Positions 1 to 8,568 are shown, numbered from the stretch's first letter. The stretch is DNA of 50,925 nucleotides from Natrialba chahannaoensis JCM 10990 (GCF_000337135.1 NZ_AOIN01000083.1:20085-71009); one strand, 5' to 3'. The notes: generated by a model from the sequence alone, not told the origin. A program made the numbers and translations.

Positions 1-84
1 CCCACACCACTACCCATTCCACCCACCGAAGTCAGAGTGCACCCCACACCACTACCCATTCCACCCACCGAAGTCAGAGTGCAC
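1..84. repeat. 42-bp tandem repeat, two exact copies
   Basis: Positions 1-42 and 43-84 are identical 42-base units, beginning CCCACACCACTACCCATTCC. The second unit runs into C-rich DNA up to about 160. The unit is 14 codons long and frame 1 on the plus strand stays open from base 1 to a TGA at 172. It could therefore be the end of a Pro-rich coding repeat, but the composition (very C-rich, with few of the Asp/Glu codons typical of this genome) makes a non-coding minisatellite more likely. The left window edge cuts the array, so its true copy number is unknown. Confidence 0.85.
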
Positions 85-264
85 CCCACCCCTCCACCCA
101 ACTTCCGCTCCCCCCAACTTTCACCCCATCCCACTTCCACCCCACCCCATCAGACCCCGCTCACAGCAGAGTGAGCAGGAGTCCGCCGTTCAGTACCCAT
201 CGCTCACGAGTCCAAACTCCACCGACGACGATTGCCGGCCTCCAGTTATCTGGTCAGAAAGCCG

Positions 265-642
265 CTACTCTCTGTCTGAAAGCCGCTCAGACAGCTGATC
301 AAATCGATCCTGTGCCTGTTCTCGTCGCGCCTCAGTCTCGTCCGGTCGGTACGCGAGAGCCTGGAGTGCAACTGCCCCCCCATCGTCGTCGCGCTCGACA
401 GTCGCCTCAAAAACGGCACCCTCGTGTCGCCCATCGGCTGGCACGCGCTCGGCATCGAGTTGTATCTCGTCGCTACTTTCGCCGTGGCTCCCTGCACCGC
501 TCCTCGTTGGAGCCTCATCATCAGCCTCACCATTATCACCCCCAGTCTCACCATCGCCTTCGAGTAGCAACACTGCTGTCTCTCCGTCGACGATGCGATC
601 GAGAACCGCGGTCACTGTCGTAGGTGTCTCAGCTCCTGTCAT
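265..642 (-). CDS. DUF3006 domain protein
   Basis: A 125-aa protein whose N-terminal half (TAVLDRIVDGETAVLLLE) matches the DUF3006 pattern of a short beta-rich domain that starts with a 'DRIVDG..AVLLLE' strand-turn-strand. The middle is an acidic low-complexity stretch and the C-terminus (about residues 104-125) is a charged helix. Its ATG at 642 overlaps the TGA of the upstream MBL lipoprotein gene (ATGA), so the two are translationally coupled. DUF3006 genes commonly sit beside ComEC/Rec2-type metallo-hydrolases, as here. The molecular function is not known; a role as accessory or inhibitor of the neighbouring hydrolase is inference only. Confidence 0.85.
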   Translation of the reverse strand: MTGAETPTTVTAVLDRIVDGETAVLLLEGDGETGGDNGEADDEAPTRSGAGSHGESSDEIQLDAERVPADGRHEGAVFEATVERDDDGGAVALQALAYRPDETEARREQAQDRFDQLSERLSDRE

Positions 643-1766
643 AGGTATCCTGCTCCTGGTCCTCCTGCTAGCCGTTGTGCATCGCCGTGGACCGAACTCA
701 GTTCTGGCCCGAGGAGTGACGATGCAGGTGACACTGCACCGAGCGACGACTGCGCAGTATCCTCGTCCTCGTCCTCGGTCGCCTCGTGCTTCAACTCGAG
801 TAGCGCCGCCGGATCGGTCGGTGCGTCGTCTGCGGTCGATATCGAAACGTCCTCACCGTCGGTCGTCAGCACGATATCGCCATGCGCTGCCGTCCAGTAC
901 GTCTCGACCCCGCGCTCGTCGAACGACTCGAGTACCTCGTCGTGTGGATGGCCGTACTGGGACTCGAGTGCACTCGAGATGACCGCAATGTCGGGCTCGA
1001 CGACGTCAAGGAACGGCGAGGTCGAGGAGGTCGTCGAGCCGTGGTGGCCGGCCTGGTAAACGGTCGACGGCAAGTGGTCTGTCTGTTCGTCAACGAGACG
1101 CTCTTCGGCATCATCTTCGGCGTCGCCGGTGGTCAGGTAGGAGAACTCGCCGAACTCGACGGCGAGCGTGACGCTGTTGTAGTGTAAGTCACTGCCGGAG
1201 TCGCCTGCGGGCGGATTGAGGAACGTGGCGGTGAGGCCCTCGGTTCCGTTTGCAGTCTCGTTCTCCGCCTCGCTGAGCGGAAGTTCGTCACCCTCGGCGA
1301 CTTCGAACAGCGTCACGTCGTACTCCTCGATCGCGTCGAGGTAGTTGTCGTACGTCTGGCTCATGTGTGCGACACCCGAATCGTAGGCTGCGCCGACACC
1401 CTCGCCGTTCTCCTCGACGTGTTCGATGACGGCCGCGTGGCCGCCGATGTGGTCGGCGTGGGCGTGCGTCGCGATTAGGTGGTCGATCCGGTCGATCCCC
1501 TGCGAGTCGAGATAGTCGATGACCTCCTCACCGTCGGGTCGCCAGTCGCCGGTGTCGATCAGAATCGTTTCACCGTCTGGTGTGACGAGCAGCGTCGCGT
1601 CCGCCTGCCCCACGTCGATGTGGTGTAACTCGAGTTCGCCCGAAACCGTCGGGATGTCCGCACCGTCTGGCGGTTCGTCGCCGTTCTGGCCAGTGTCAAT
1701 TCCAGCGCCACAGCCCGCAAGCGTGACGAGTCCGACAACAGCGACGAGTAGCAGCGTTCGGTTCAC
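639..1766 (-). CDS. ComEC/Rec2-type MBL-fold hydrolase, lipoprotein
   Basis: A 375-aa exported metallo-beta-lactamase-fold protein related to the C-terminal domain of ComEC. The chosen start is GTG at 1766, because it begins directly with a lipoprotein signal (VNRTLLLVAVVGLVTLAGC) ending in an LAGC lipobox; an ATG at 1838 and the longer frame upstream run through 10-bp repeats and are unlikely. After an acidic tether comes the MBL core: HHIDVGQADATLL, the zinc motif HAHADHIGGH, a second His in the TTGDAEDDAE region and AGHHGS. In bacteria the linked ComEC channel imports DNA; here only the hydrolase is present, tethered outside the membrane. It is followed by an overlapping DUF3006 gene. A nuclease or phosphodiesterase activity is likely, but the substrate is unknown. 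Confidence 0.85.
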   Translation of the reverse strand: MNRTLLLVAVVGLVTLAGCGAGIDTGQNGDEPPDGADIPTVSGELELHHIDVGQADATLLVTPDGETILIDTGDWRPDGEEVIDYLDSQGIDRIDHLIATHAHADHIGGHAAVIEHVEENGEGVGAAYDSGVAHMSQTYDNYLDAIEEYDVTLFEVAEGDELPLSEAENETANGTEGLTATFLNPPAGDSGSDLHYNSVTLAVEFGEFSYLTTGDAEDDAEERLVDEQTDHLPSTVYQAGHHGSTTSSTSPFLDVVEPDIAVISSALESQYGHPHDEVLESFDERGVETYWTAAHGDIVLTTDGEDVSISTADDAPTDPAALLELKHEATEDEDEDTAQSSLGAVSPASSLLGPELSSVHGDAQRLAGGPGAGYL

Positions 1767-1880
1767 GACTCTCTCGTGGGACCGCGGGCCGATGATTGTT
1801 TGGACTCCTTCCGGATTTTCGGATTCTGTTTGAAACATATTTGGCTGGCGATGGGGCGGAGTCAACCTGCACGAAATCGA

Positions 1881-1930
1881 ACCGGGTCGGACCAAACCGA
1901 ACCAGACCGAACCAGACCGAACCAAATCAA
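1881..1930. repeat. degenerate 10-bp tandem repeat upstream of the MBL lipoprotein
   Basis: Five consecutive 10-mers in register at 1881, 1891, 1901, 1911 and 1921. The third and fourth are identical (ACCAGACCGA), the second differs at one base and the outer two at several. They lie between the OsmC stop and the MBL lipoprotein start, so they may sit in the promoter or leader of the latter. No function can be assigned. Confidence 0.7.
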
Positions 1931-1982
1931 ACGGAATCGACACGGTCAACCGTGGTTCAAAACACACGCAGAGAGCCACCGC

Positions 1983-2378
1983 TCAGAACGCGTCGCCCTC
2001 GATACTCGCGTCCGCGTGAAGGCTCTCCTTCAGCGCGTCGTGCACTTTACACAGTTCAAACGCACGCTCGAGGATTTCCTCGCCCGTCTCGTCGTCGACT
2101 TCGGCTTCGACCTGGATGTCGAACGAGATGGACTCGAGTTTGTCGTCGTCGTTGAGTTCGCCGTCGGTGTCGATCTGGATCTTCCCGAGGTCGTCGACGC
2201 CGCGCTGTTGTCCGCCGACGCGTAGCGCGGGGACATAGCACGAGCCGTACGCTGCGAGCAGCGTCTCGAGTGTGTCTGGGCCTTCCTCGCCGTTCGAGTC
2301 GATCGTCGTCTCGAAGTCACGGATTTCGTTGGTCGCGCTGAACCCCTCTTCGGAGATGGTGGTCGCCTGTTTCGACAT
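1983..2378 (-). CDS. OsmC family protein
   Basis: A 131-aa OsmC/Ohr-fold protein. The family reduces organic hydroperoxides with two cysteines. Here one cysteine lies in the canonical helix segment 'LLAAYGSCYVPAL' and the second in 'FELCKVHDAL', so the redox pair appears intact. Start chosen at ATG 2378 (MSKQATTIS) rather than six codons upstream, because homologues usually begin just before this strand. It lies downstream of the UPF0173 gene on the same strand, with a strong hairpin between them, so it is probably transcribed separately. The acidic C-terminal half is typical of halophilic adaptation. Family assignment is firm; the physiological peroxide is not known. Confidence 0.88.
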   Translation of the reverse strand: MSKQATTISEEGFSATNEIRDFETTIDSNGEEGPDTLETLLAAYGSCYVPALRVGGQQRGVDDLGKIQIDTDGELNDDDKLESISFDIQVEAEVDDETGEEILERAFELCKVHDALKESLHADASIEGDAF

Positions 2379-2458
2379 GGCAGTCCTGACGTCCACAGCC
2401 GATGGTGTAAACGTTGTTCTCGGAAAGAAAAGCGTCCGGGATGGTGATACGAGTGTCG

Positions 2459-2480
2459 GAGACGGGGCCAGCCCCGTCTC
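2459..2480. terminator. perfect GC-rich hairpin between UPF0173 and osmC
   Basis: GAGACGGGGC at 2459-2468 and GCCCCGTCTC at 2471-2480 are perfect inverted repeats separated by 2 bases. The hairpin sits 30 bases past the stop of the minus-strand UPF0173 gene. There is no T-tract after it on the minus strand, so it may act as an mRNA 3' end stabiliser or a processing site rather than a classical terminator. Confidence 0.55.
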
Positions 2481-2509
2481 TGGGAGTCAGGATCGGACGA
2501 ACAGACTGC

Positions 2510-3244
2510 TCAGGGTTCGAGCGTAAACGGCTCGTCAGCAGCGAGCGCGTGTACTTCGGCATCGCTGCCGGTTGCCTGCACTTCGCGCTCGAAGTCGTTG
2601 GTGTCCTGTTCGATCGGCGGGAACGTGTCGTAGTGCTGTGGGAAGGCGTGGTCGATATTGAGCCAGTCGACAGCAACAGCAGCCTGCCAGGGTCCCATGG
2701 TGAAGTGGTCACCAATGGGGACGGCGGCCGCGTCCGGCTCGAGGTGTGGCCCAATAACGTCACGCATCTCACTCATGAGCGAGGTGTCGCCGGTGTGGTA
2801 GAAGGTGGTAGAATCCTCATCAGCCACTTGCGTCGGCTTTGTATCCGAGATAACGAAGCCGGCTGGCATGCCGCCGCTCGTGTCGTTTTCCGTCATGATT
2901 CCGTTCGTGTGGTCTGCCCGAACCATCGTGACGAAGGCATCCCCACACTCGACGGTGCCGCCGAGGTTCATCCCCATCCCGCCGACGGCGTCCTCGAAGT
3001 CGAACTCAGCCTCACAGTAGGAGACGAGTTCGGGCGTCGCGACGAGTGTCGCCTCGGAAAACTCGCCAGCGTGGGCGATGTGGTCTGCGTGCCCGTGCGT
3101 GAGCAGGACGTAGTCGGGCGTCTCAACGTCCGACGGGTCGAGGTCCGTCTTCGGGTTGTCGAAGAACGGGTCGATCAGCAAATCAGTGTCGCCGACGGTG
3201 ACGTGCCAGGTCGAGTGGCCGTGCCAGGTGAGTTCCATAGCCAT
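2510..3244 (-). CDS. UPF0173 family metal-dependent hydrolase
   Basis: A 244-aa cytosolic metallo-beta-lactamase-fold hydrolase of the UPF0173 family. It shows the N-terminal WHGHSTW motif, the zinc-binding LLTHGHADH motif, the YHTGDTSL motif and a C-terminal FPQHYDTFP segment, all typical of the family. Length is usual for the family (about 225-245 aa). A TATA-like TTTTAAG lies about 28 bases upstream of ATG 3244, which supports a leaderless start there; an ATG two codons later is an alternative. The enzyme's natural substrate is not established for this family. Confidence 0.88.
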   Translation of the reverse strand: MAMELTWHGHSTWHVTVGDTDLLIDPFFDNPKTDLDPSDVETPDYVLLTHGHADHIAHAGEFSEATLVATPELVSYCEAEFDFEDAVGGMGMNLGGTVECGDAFVTMVRADHTNGIMTENDTSGGMPAGFVISDTKPTQVADEDSTTFYHTGDTSLMSEMRDVIGPHLEPDAAAVPIGDHFTMGPWQAAVAVDWLNIDHAFPQHYDTFPPIEQDTNDFEREVQATGSDAEVHALAADEPFTLEP

Positions 3245-3606
3245 ACCACTCGAACTCTTCGTCGTGTATGACTTAAAAGTGGGTACGTTCGACCCATTTG
3301 CGTATGTTGGTGTGGTTGAACGCCACAGTGGATGTTATGAGTGACAACTATGTCCACACACACACACACACTTCATCCCCGGTCAGTAGACTGTAAGCCA
3401 GACCCTGTATTCCCCCTGGACTGTCGTTCCGTCCTGCGAATAAACAATCCTCATTATTTATTCAGGTGCTGCCAGAACTATCGGCTACCGTATGCACGCT
3501 GACACACCGTGCAACGGTCTGACCCCCGTTGACCCGGGGTCCGATGTGATCGACGCTACGGCGACGAATGCCGTGGCGTTTTTTATCCGGCGTTCGTACG
3601 AGGTGT
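3245..3606. other. intergenic region between divergent genes; CA microsatellite and an unassigned structured patch
   Basis: No gene seen. It holds the minus-strand promoter of the UPF0173 gene near 3271-3280, a (CA)8 run at 3355-3370, and a GC-rich patch at about 3378-3440 with short self-complementary segments. On the minus strand that patch is preceded by an AT-rich TTTATTC (around 3440-3447) that could be a TATA box for a small RNA. A plus-strand TATA-like TTTTTTAT at 3579-3586 serves the next gene. Confidence 0.5.
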
Positions 3607-3870
3607 ATGCTCGCACTGACTCTCGAGGAGTTCATGCTCGAGTTGAACGACGGCGCAATCAAGAACATCGGTCCGAACAACAAGGAGGCCACCGTCAAAC
3701 TGTTCGACGTCGACGGCACTGAGGCCCGCGAGTTCGGGGACAAGCGCGTCAAACTCGTCTTCGACGACGAGGACGGTAACGAGGTACAGGTCTCGCTGTT
3801 CCCGGAAGACGTAGAGAAACTCGTCGGAGATATCGAGGAGTTACAGGAAAACTCCGCAGTGTTCGAGTAG
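3607..3870 (+). CDS. conserved small acidic haloarchaeal protein
   Basis: An 87-aa acidic protein with no recognised domain. Start chosen at ATG 3607 (MLALTLEEFML) because a T-rich TATA-like box (3579-3586) lies about 24 bases upstream, as expected for a leaderless haloarchaeal mRNA; the longer reading frame begins inside that box. Predicted layout is a short helix, beta strands around 'ATVKLFDVDG' and 'RVKLVFDDEDGNEVQVSLFPEDV', and a C-terminal helix with 'VEKLVGDIEEL'. This would fit a small single-domain beta/alpha protein. It is monocistronic. The name and function are unknown to me. Confidence 0.75.
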   Translation: MLALTLEEFMLELNDGAIKNIGPNNKEATVKLFDVDGTEAREFGDKRVKLVFDDEDGNEVQVSLFPEDVEKLVGDIEELQENSAVFE

Positions 3871-4057
3871 CGACCTCGATCCCTATTTCCGATCCACATC
3901 GCCACCGACCATTTGGAGCGACTGCCATAGCGAGCGTCTTCAACCAACAACCGGTCATAACGGGTCGTACCGTCGCGTTTCCTGGACCGTCTCGGACTGT
4001 GACAACCCGGACGTATTTCGACAACCGTTTTAGGACGAAACTGCTTGCTAGGGGTAG

Positions 4058-6289
4058 ATGGGTAATTGTATCATCTGCGGCATACCCGTTGACGGCGAAA
4101 TCTGCGAGAGCCACGAGGAGGACGCAGTCTTCGAATTCGAGGGCACGTCCGCCTCGCAGCTCTCCCCCGGCCGATACTACCGGGGCACCGTCGACGGCTA
4201 CGCCGATTTCGGTGTCTTCATCGACATCGGATCACACGTTACAGGCCTGTTGCACAGAAGCGAACTCGACCAACGACTCGAGAGTCTCGACTGGGAGACC
4301 GGGGACGATGTCTACGTCCAGGTGCTCGACGTTCGAGACAACGGCAACGTCGACCTCGGCTGGTCGATCCGCCAGCGCGAACGCGAGTTCCGCGGCAAGC
4401 TAATCGAGACGGCAAACGACGAGTTCCGTCCCGAAGATTACGGTGAGGACAGCTCTGACGACGATTCGTCGTCGGATGCTGGTTCTGACACTGATTCCAG
4501 CACCAGCACCGGCTCCGGCTCCGGCTCCGACGCCGACGCTGGTTCCAGTGCCGACACCAGCGCAGACACCACCGATTCCGCCGCCAACGAATCAGTCGAT
4601 TCGAACGGCAGCCAGCCGGCACCCGACGCATCGAGCACAACCGAGCCCGTCGCAAACGGTAGCGGCTCTGTCGCAGCCGAGTCCGCCGCATCACAACCGT
4701 CAACCGGCGCTTCGGAGACGGATACCAGTGCGGACGCGGACACCTCAACCGATGCTGCTGAGGCCGCAAGCGACGACGAACCCGCACTCAAGCGCACCAC
4801 CATCGATGCCATCGAGAATCAGGTCGGCAGCGTCGTCCGACTCGAGGGCGAGATCACCGGCGTCCGCCAGACTAGCGGCCCCACCGTCTTCGAACTGCGC
4901 GACGAGACCGGCACCGTCGAGTGCGCCGCATTCGAGGAAGCCGGCGTCCGAGCCTATCCCGACGTCGACGTCGACGACGCCGTCGCACTCGAGGGCGAGG
5001 TCGAACGCCACTACGGCGACCTGCAGGTCGAGACCGAAACGCTCGATCAGCTCGAAGACGAAGAGCGCCAGACTGTCGTCGACCGACTCGAGAACGCACT
5101 CGAGCGAGAGGCGAGCCCAGACGATGTCTCGCTGCTCGCCGAGCACGACGCGGTGGCCGCCGTCGAGGATGGCCTCGTCGACGCCGCGACCGTGATCCGC
5201 CGTGCGGTCATGGAAGCGCGCCCGGTCGTCGTCCGTCACGGCGCGACCGCGGACGGCTACGTCGCTGGTGCCGCCATCGAGCGCGCCGTGCTCCCGCTGG
5301 TCCGCGAGAAGCACACCCGCGACGACGCCGAGTACCACTACTTCGAGCGCCGACCGCTCGACGGCCGCGTTTACGACATGGACGCTGCAACCGACGACGT
5401 CACCTCGATGCTCGAAGCACGCGAGCGCCACGGTGAGCAGTTGCCGCTCGTCGTCCTCGTCAACGCCGGTTCGACCGTCGAGTCCGTCGACGGCTACGAC
5501 CTGCTCTCGCTGTACGACGCCGAGTCAGTCGTCATCGACGACAGCAACGCCGACGAGGAGGTTGCCGACGCAGTCTCGGTTGCTGTCGCGCCGTCGCTCG
5601 CCGGCGAAGATGTCTCGGATGTCACGTCGACCACGCTTTCGGCGAACATCGCCGCGCTGGTCAACGACGACGTCCGCGAGGACGTCGAACACCTCCCGGC
5701 GGTCAGCTACTGGGAGGACACCCCCGAGGCCTACACCGAGCTCGCAACCGAGGCCGGCTTCGACGAGACGGCGCTCTCGGAGCGCCGCGAAGCCGTCGCA
5801 CTCGAGGCCTACTACCAGTCCTACAAGGACAAGCGCGAGCTTATCGCCGACCTGCTGTTCGATCACGACGCCGACCTCGCAGCCCACGTCTCCGAGCAGT
5901 TCCGCTCGAAGCTCGACACCGGACTCGAGACGGCACGGGAAAACCTGACGACCGAATCCGTCGATGGGAACACCGTCGCCGTGCTCGACACGGCGGCGTT
6001 CACTCACCGTTACAACTTCCCGACGACGACGCTCCTGCTCGACGCGCTGCACCGTCGTGAACGCGAGGACGACTCGTTCGTCACCATCGGCCTCGGTGAC
6101 GACGAACTGCACGTCCGCGCGACCGAGTCGCTGAACGTCTGCGATCTTGGCGACGCGATCGCTGAGGCAGTTCCTGATGCCGGCGTCCACGTCGTCGGCG
6201 GCCAGGACGGTCATATCGAGTTCCTCCCTGGCGAGCGCGACGCCGTCAAGGAAGCCGCACTCGAGGCACTCGGCGAGACACTCGCGTAA
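4058..6289 (+). CDS. Zn-finger/S1/OB-fold protein with a degenerate DHH (RecJ-like) domain
   Basis: A 743-aa multidomain nucleic-acid-binding protein. Order: a small zinc knuckle at residues 4-19 (C4, C7, C16, H19); an S1 RNA-binding domain at about 37-110 (YYRGTVDGYADFGVFIDIG); a long Asp/Ser/Thr-rich linker at about 127-235; an OB-fold at about 245-330 (VRLEGEITGVRQTSGPTVF); and a DHH-type domain at about 370-600 with a DHHA1-like tail. The phosphoesterase motifs look decayed: the first block reads ATADGYVAG where active RecJ proteins have DADG, and the DHH block reads VIDDSNAD. Haloarchaea encode several RecJ-like proteins, some acting with GINS/MCM. A structural or RNA-linked role seems likelier than nuclease activity. 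ATG 4058 follows a TTTTAGG box by about 25 bases. Confidence 0.82.
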   Translation: MGNCIICGIPVDGEICESHEEDAVFEFEGTSASQLSPGRYYRGTVDGYADFGVFIDIGSHVTGLLHRSELDQRLESLDWETGDDVYVQVLDVRDNGNVDLGWSIRQREREFRGKLIETANDEFRPEDYGEDSSDDDSSSDAGSDTDSSTSTGSGSGSDADAGSSADTSADTTDSAANESVDSNGSQPAPDASSTTEPVANGSGSVAAESAASQPSTGASETDTSADADTSTDAAEAASDDEPALKRTTIDAIENQVGSVVRLEGEITGVRQTSGPTVFELRDETGTVECAAFEEAGVRAYPDVDVDDAVALEGEVERHYGDLQVETETLDQLEDEERQTVVDRLENALEREASPDDVSLLAEHDAVAAVEDGLVDAATVIRRAVMEARPVVVRHGATADGYVAGAAIERAVLPLVREKHTRDDAEYHYFERRPLDGRVYDMDAATDDVTSMLEARERHGEQLPLVVLVNAGSTVESVDGYDLLSLYDAESVVIDDSNADEEVADAVSVAVAPSLAGEDVSDVTSTTLSANIAALVNDDVREDVEHLPAVSYWEDTPEAYTELATEAGFDETALSERREAVALEAYYQSYKDKRELIADLLFDHDADLAAHVSEQFRSKLDTGLETARENLTTESVDGNTVAVLDTAAFTHRYNFPTTTLLLDALHRREREDDSFVTIGLGDDELHVRATESLNVCDLGDAIAEAVPDAGVHVVGGQDGHIEFLPGERDAVKEAALEALGETLA

Positions 6290-6427
6290 GACGACACCTC
6301 GGACGCAACCCGTGTCCAGTTCCTCCCGACCGTTTGCACACAGTGGCGACACCGTCTGCAGGTGTTTTTCGTGGTTACGAACACGTGCAAACAGTTTTCG
6401 CAGCCGAAACCGTTGGAGGCGGTATGA

Positions 6428-6919
6428 GTGACGATCCAGCGACCCGAGCCCGCGAGAACGCCACAGGGATACGCCTCGATGGCCGTCACGGGACTCTGGA
6501 TCGCACTGCTGATAGGCGGGAGCAACCTTTGGTTGCCGATCCTGCTGTTCGGATACATCGTCATCATCCCGCTCGTGGCACTCCTGTACGGCGACGAGAC
6601 GGATCGAGCGGAGTGGTGGGACGAGGAATCCTGGGACGACTGGTGGGGAACCAGTGAGAGCGAGGACGCAAACGAGCGCGAAACCGCGTCAACCGAGACA
6701 CAATCAAGCACCGCAGACGAGTCGACGCCCGGCGACGCCCTCGAGACGCTTCGCGAGCGCTACGCCGCGGGCGAGATCACTGACGACCAGTTCGAACGCA
6801 AACTCGAGCGCCTACTTGAGACGGAGTCACTCGAGGATGTCGAGCAGCGACACCAGCGTACTCGAGAAACGAGTGTACGGGACCGAGACCGCAATCGGAC
6901 ACCCGAGTACGAGACCTGA
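6428..6919 (+). CDS. SHOCT-domain membrane protein
   Basis: A 163-aa protein with two close N-terminal hydrophobic segments (about residues 18-58), an acidic Trp-rich stretch, a Ser/Thr/Glu linker and a C-terminal SHOCT domain (DALETLRERYAAGEITDDQF and following). SHOCT domains are short oligomerisation modules often found at the ends of membrane proteins. Start decided by a GGAGG Shine-Dalgarno at 6416-6420, which is 7 bases from GTG 6428. The ATG at 6424 is in the wrong frame and only 3 bases from the GGAGG. An ATG at 6479 would remove the first residues but keep both helices. Function unknown. Confidence 0.8.
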   Translation: MTIQRPEPARTPQGYASMAVTGLWIALLIGGSNLWLPILLFGYIVIIPLVALLYGDETDRAEWWDEESWDDWWGTSESEDANERETASTETQSSTADESTPGDALETLRERYAAGEITDDQFERKLERLLETESLEDVEQRHQRTRETSVRDRDRNRTPEYET

Positions 6920-6943
6920 TTCAACCGGATATCCTCGAGTAGT

Positions 6944-6958
6944 CACTGACAGTCAGTG
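6944..6958. repeat. partial copy of an interspersed hairpin repeat
   Basis: CACTGA-CAG-TCAGTG forms a 6-bp stem with a 3-base loop, preceded by GTAGT. The same stem occurs in the fuller copies near 10279 and 11900. The flank after it does not contain the second hairpin, so this is a partial or decayed copy. It lies just after the SHOCT gene and could act as a transcript end. Confidence 0.5.
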
Positions 6959-7050
6959 GCGACCATCTTTCTCGATCACACACGTGTTCTGAAGTCGATA
7001 TCGCCACGTGAGAACTTATTTAGTTGATTGGTTCAGAGAGTTCGTATAAT

Positions 7051-8367
7051 ATGACAGATAGATCGAATCGAACGCGTCGCGAGTGGCTCGCCGTCTGTGG
7101 CGGGACAGCGGCAGGTCTAGCAGGGCTCGCCGGCTGTATGAGTAGTGATGACGACCCGGAAACGGACAATGGCGACGAAGACGACGAAACGGATGAAACT
7201 GCCAACGGCGAGTCCACTGAAACCGCGAGCGGCTCGTGGCCAATGGACCGGTTTACCGCCGACAATCAGATGGTCGCCGACGATCGGAGCGGTCCCGATG
7301 GTCCGCTCGAGGAACGCTGGACGGTCGAAGTAGAGGACGTGACGCTGTCGGCTCCCGTCGTTGATCACGGACTAATTTTCGTTGCCGACGAAACACCGAC
7401 GCTCCACGCAGTCGATCTAGCGAGCGGCGAAATCGAGTGGACCTTTGAAGCAGAACTGCCACCACGAGCACCATCGAACCCCCAGTGGGATCCGACGACG
7501 CCGGCGGTAACCGACGATGCCGTGTATTTTCTTACGGACAAACTCTACGCGATTGACCCAGACGAAGGCGAGGAGTTGTGGTCAATCGAACTCGGGTCGT
7601 TGTACGCCGGCGATATTCGCGTCTTCGATGGGATCGTCTACGTCAACAACGACGGAGAGCTGTATGCGATCAATAGTGACGACGAGGATATTATCTGGGA
7701 GGACGAAGCCAGTGGGACAGAGGATATCGCGATTGGAGAGGATGGGACACTCTTTGTAATCCGGCGTACGAACAACGAAAGCGATTACGAGGCTTTGGCC
7801 TTCGATGTCTTCGAAAATGAGTCACTGATGACGTATTCACCAGCAGGAAATGTTCGGTCAGGATTTTCGCTGATGGTACAGGACAAGACGATATATATCC
7901 ACGATCCAACCAGTGTTACGGCAATCGATGCAGAAACAGGTAATTCAGAAACAGTGGCTGAGTTCGAGAAAACAGAAGAGACACACCCAGTGAACACTGC
8001 CCCACCGTCGATTGCAAACGGGGTTGTCTATTCTGGAGGGACATACAACTATCCTGCAGTGTACGCCACAGAGTTAGATACCGGTGAAGAACCCGATGAA
8101 TGGGAGTCTGGAGATATCGAGAACGGCCCAAATGGGCTTCAGCCATTCGTCTCAGAGGATTCGCTCTACATCTGGCGTGATCCTGGATATGTACACTTAG
8201 ACGCGCTGGATCCAGACACTGGAGACCAACAGTGGACGACTCACACGACCGATCATATCGATTTACTTGACGGTATCGTTGAAGGATACGCACTTCTCGA
8301 AAATGCCGTCGTATTCACGTACAACGCCGGTGTCGGGGATGCGATCAGTGCACTCGAGGCAGAATAG
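7051..8367 (+). CDS. PQQ-type beta-propeller lipoprotein
   Basis: A 438-aa exported protein. The N-terminus carries a Tat-type lipoprotein signal: two arginines in TRREWLAVCGG and a hydrophobic run ending in the lipobox LAGC, followed by a long Asp/Glu/Thr tether. The rest is a beta-propeller of PQQ-like repeats with the typical pattern of 'aDaxtG...W' blades (for example AVDLASGEIEWTFEAE, AIDPDEGEELWSIELG, AIDAETGNSETV, LDALDPDTGDQQW). These are BamB/PQQ-like blades and are not evidence of PQQ use. Start ATG 7051 lies about 30 bases after ACTTATTTAG. Codon use in the second half is noticeably more AT-rich than in neighbouring genes, as often seen in cell-surface proteins. Confidence 0.85.
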   Translation: MTDRSNRTRREWLAVCGGTAAGLAGLAGCMSSDDDPETDNGDEDDETDETANGESTETASGSWPMDRFTADNQMVADDRSGPDGPLEERWTVEVEDVTLSAPVVDHGLIFVADETPTLHAVDLASGEIEWTFEAELPPRAPSNPQWDPTTPAVTDDAVYFLTDKLYAIDPDEGEELWSIELGSLYAGDIRVFDGIVYVNNDGELYAINSDDEDIIWEDEASGTEDIAIGEDGTLFVIRRTNNESDYEALAFDVFENESLMTYSPAGNVRSGFSLMVQDKTIYIHDPTSVTAIDAETGNSETVAEFEKTEETHPVNTAPPSIANGVVYSGGTYNYPAVYATELDTGEEPDEWESGDIENGPNGLQPFVSEDSLYIWRDPGYVHLDALDPDTGDQQWTTHTTDHIDLLDGIVEGYALLENAVVFTYNAGVGDAISALEAE

Positions 8368-8474
8368 TCGAACAGTATTCCATCTACTATCATGGAATAA
8401 TACCAGTAACACGGCAAGGACTTGGATCTGTAGTAACAACTGAACTGTTTACACACTAACCGCACAGCCGACTT

Positions 8475-8501
8475 ACGGGCACATCGTGCCCGTTCGCTTT
8501 T
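8475..8501 (+). terminator. hairpin followed by a T-rich stretch
   Basis: ACGGGCAC (8475-8482) and GTGCCCGT (8486-8493) form a perfect 8-bp stem with a 3-base loop, followed by TCGCTTTT. It lies about 110 bases after the stop of the propeller gene and before the elp3 promoter. Position and T-run fit a transcript end for the plus-strand gene. Confidence 0.5.
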
Positions 8502-8568
8502 CCGCAGTTACCAGTGGGGGGTCGCGAGTCCGACACGCTTATTCGCGCCGCGCGTCCAAAGACGTGTA

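Noticed and set aside
1767-1979. N-terminal extension of the MBL lipoprotein to 1979
   Set aside because: The extension is translated from the 10-bp tandem repeats and hides the lipoprotein signal, which must be N-terminal.
3370-3450. Minus-strand string ACAG-N5-GGCTTAC, recalling the 3' end of RNase P RNA
   Set aside because: The spacing fits, but the universally conserved AA after ACAG is GG here. The rest of a 400-base RNA would have to overlap the coding gene at 3607-3870, and no GAGGAAAGTCC motif is seen upstream.
4438-5431. Long frames on both strands inside the DHH gene
   Set aside because: They are shadows created by the high GC and Ser/Asp-rich repeats. Composition is Arg- or Ser-rich, unlike real proteins here.
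6424-6657. ATG at 6424 as the start of the SHOCT gene
   Set aside because: It is one base out of frame with the membrane and SHOCT sequence and too close to GGAGG (6416-6420). The GTG at 6428 is in frame with correct spacing.
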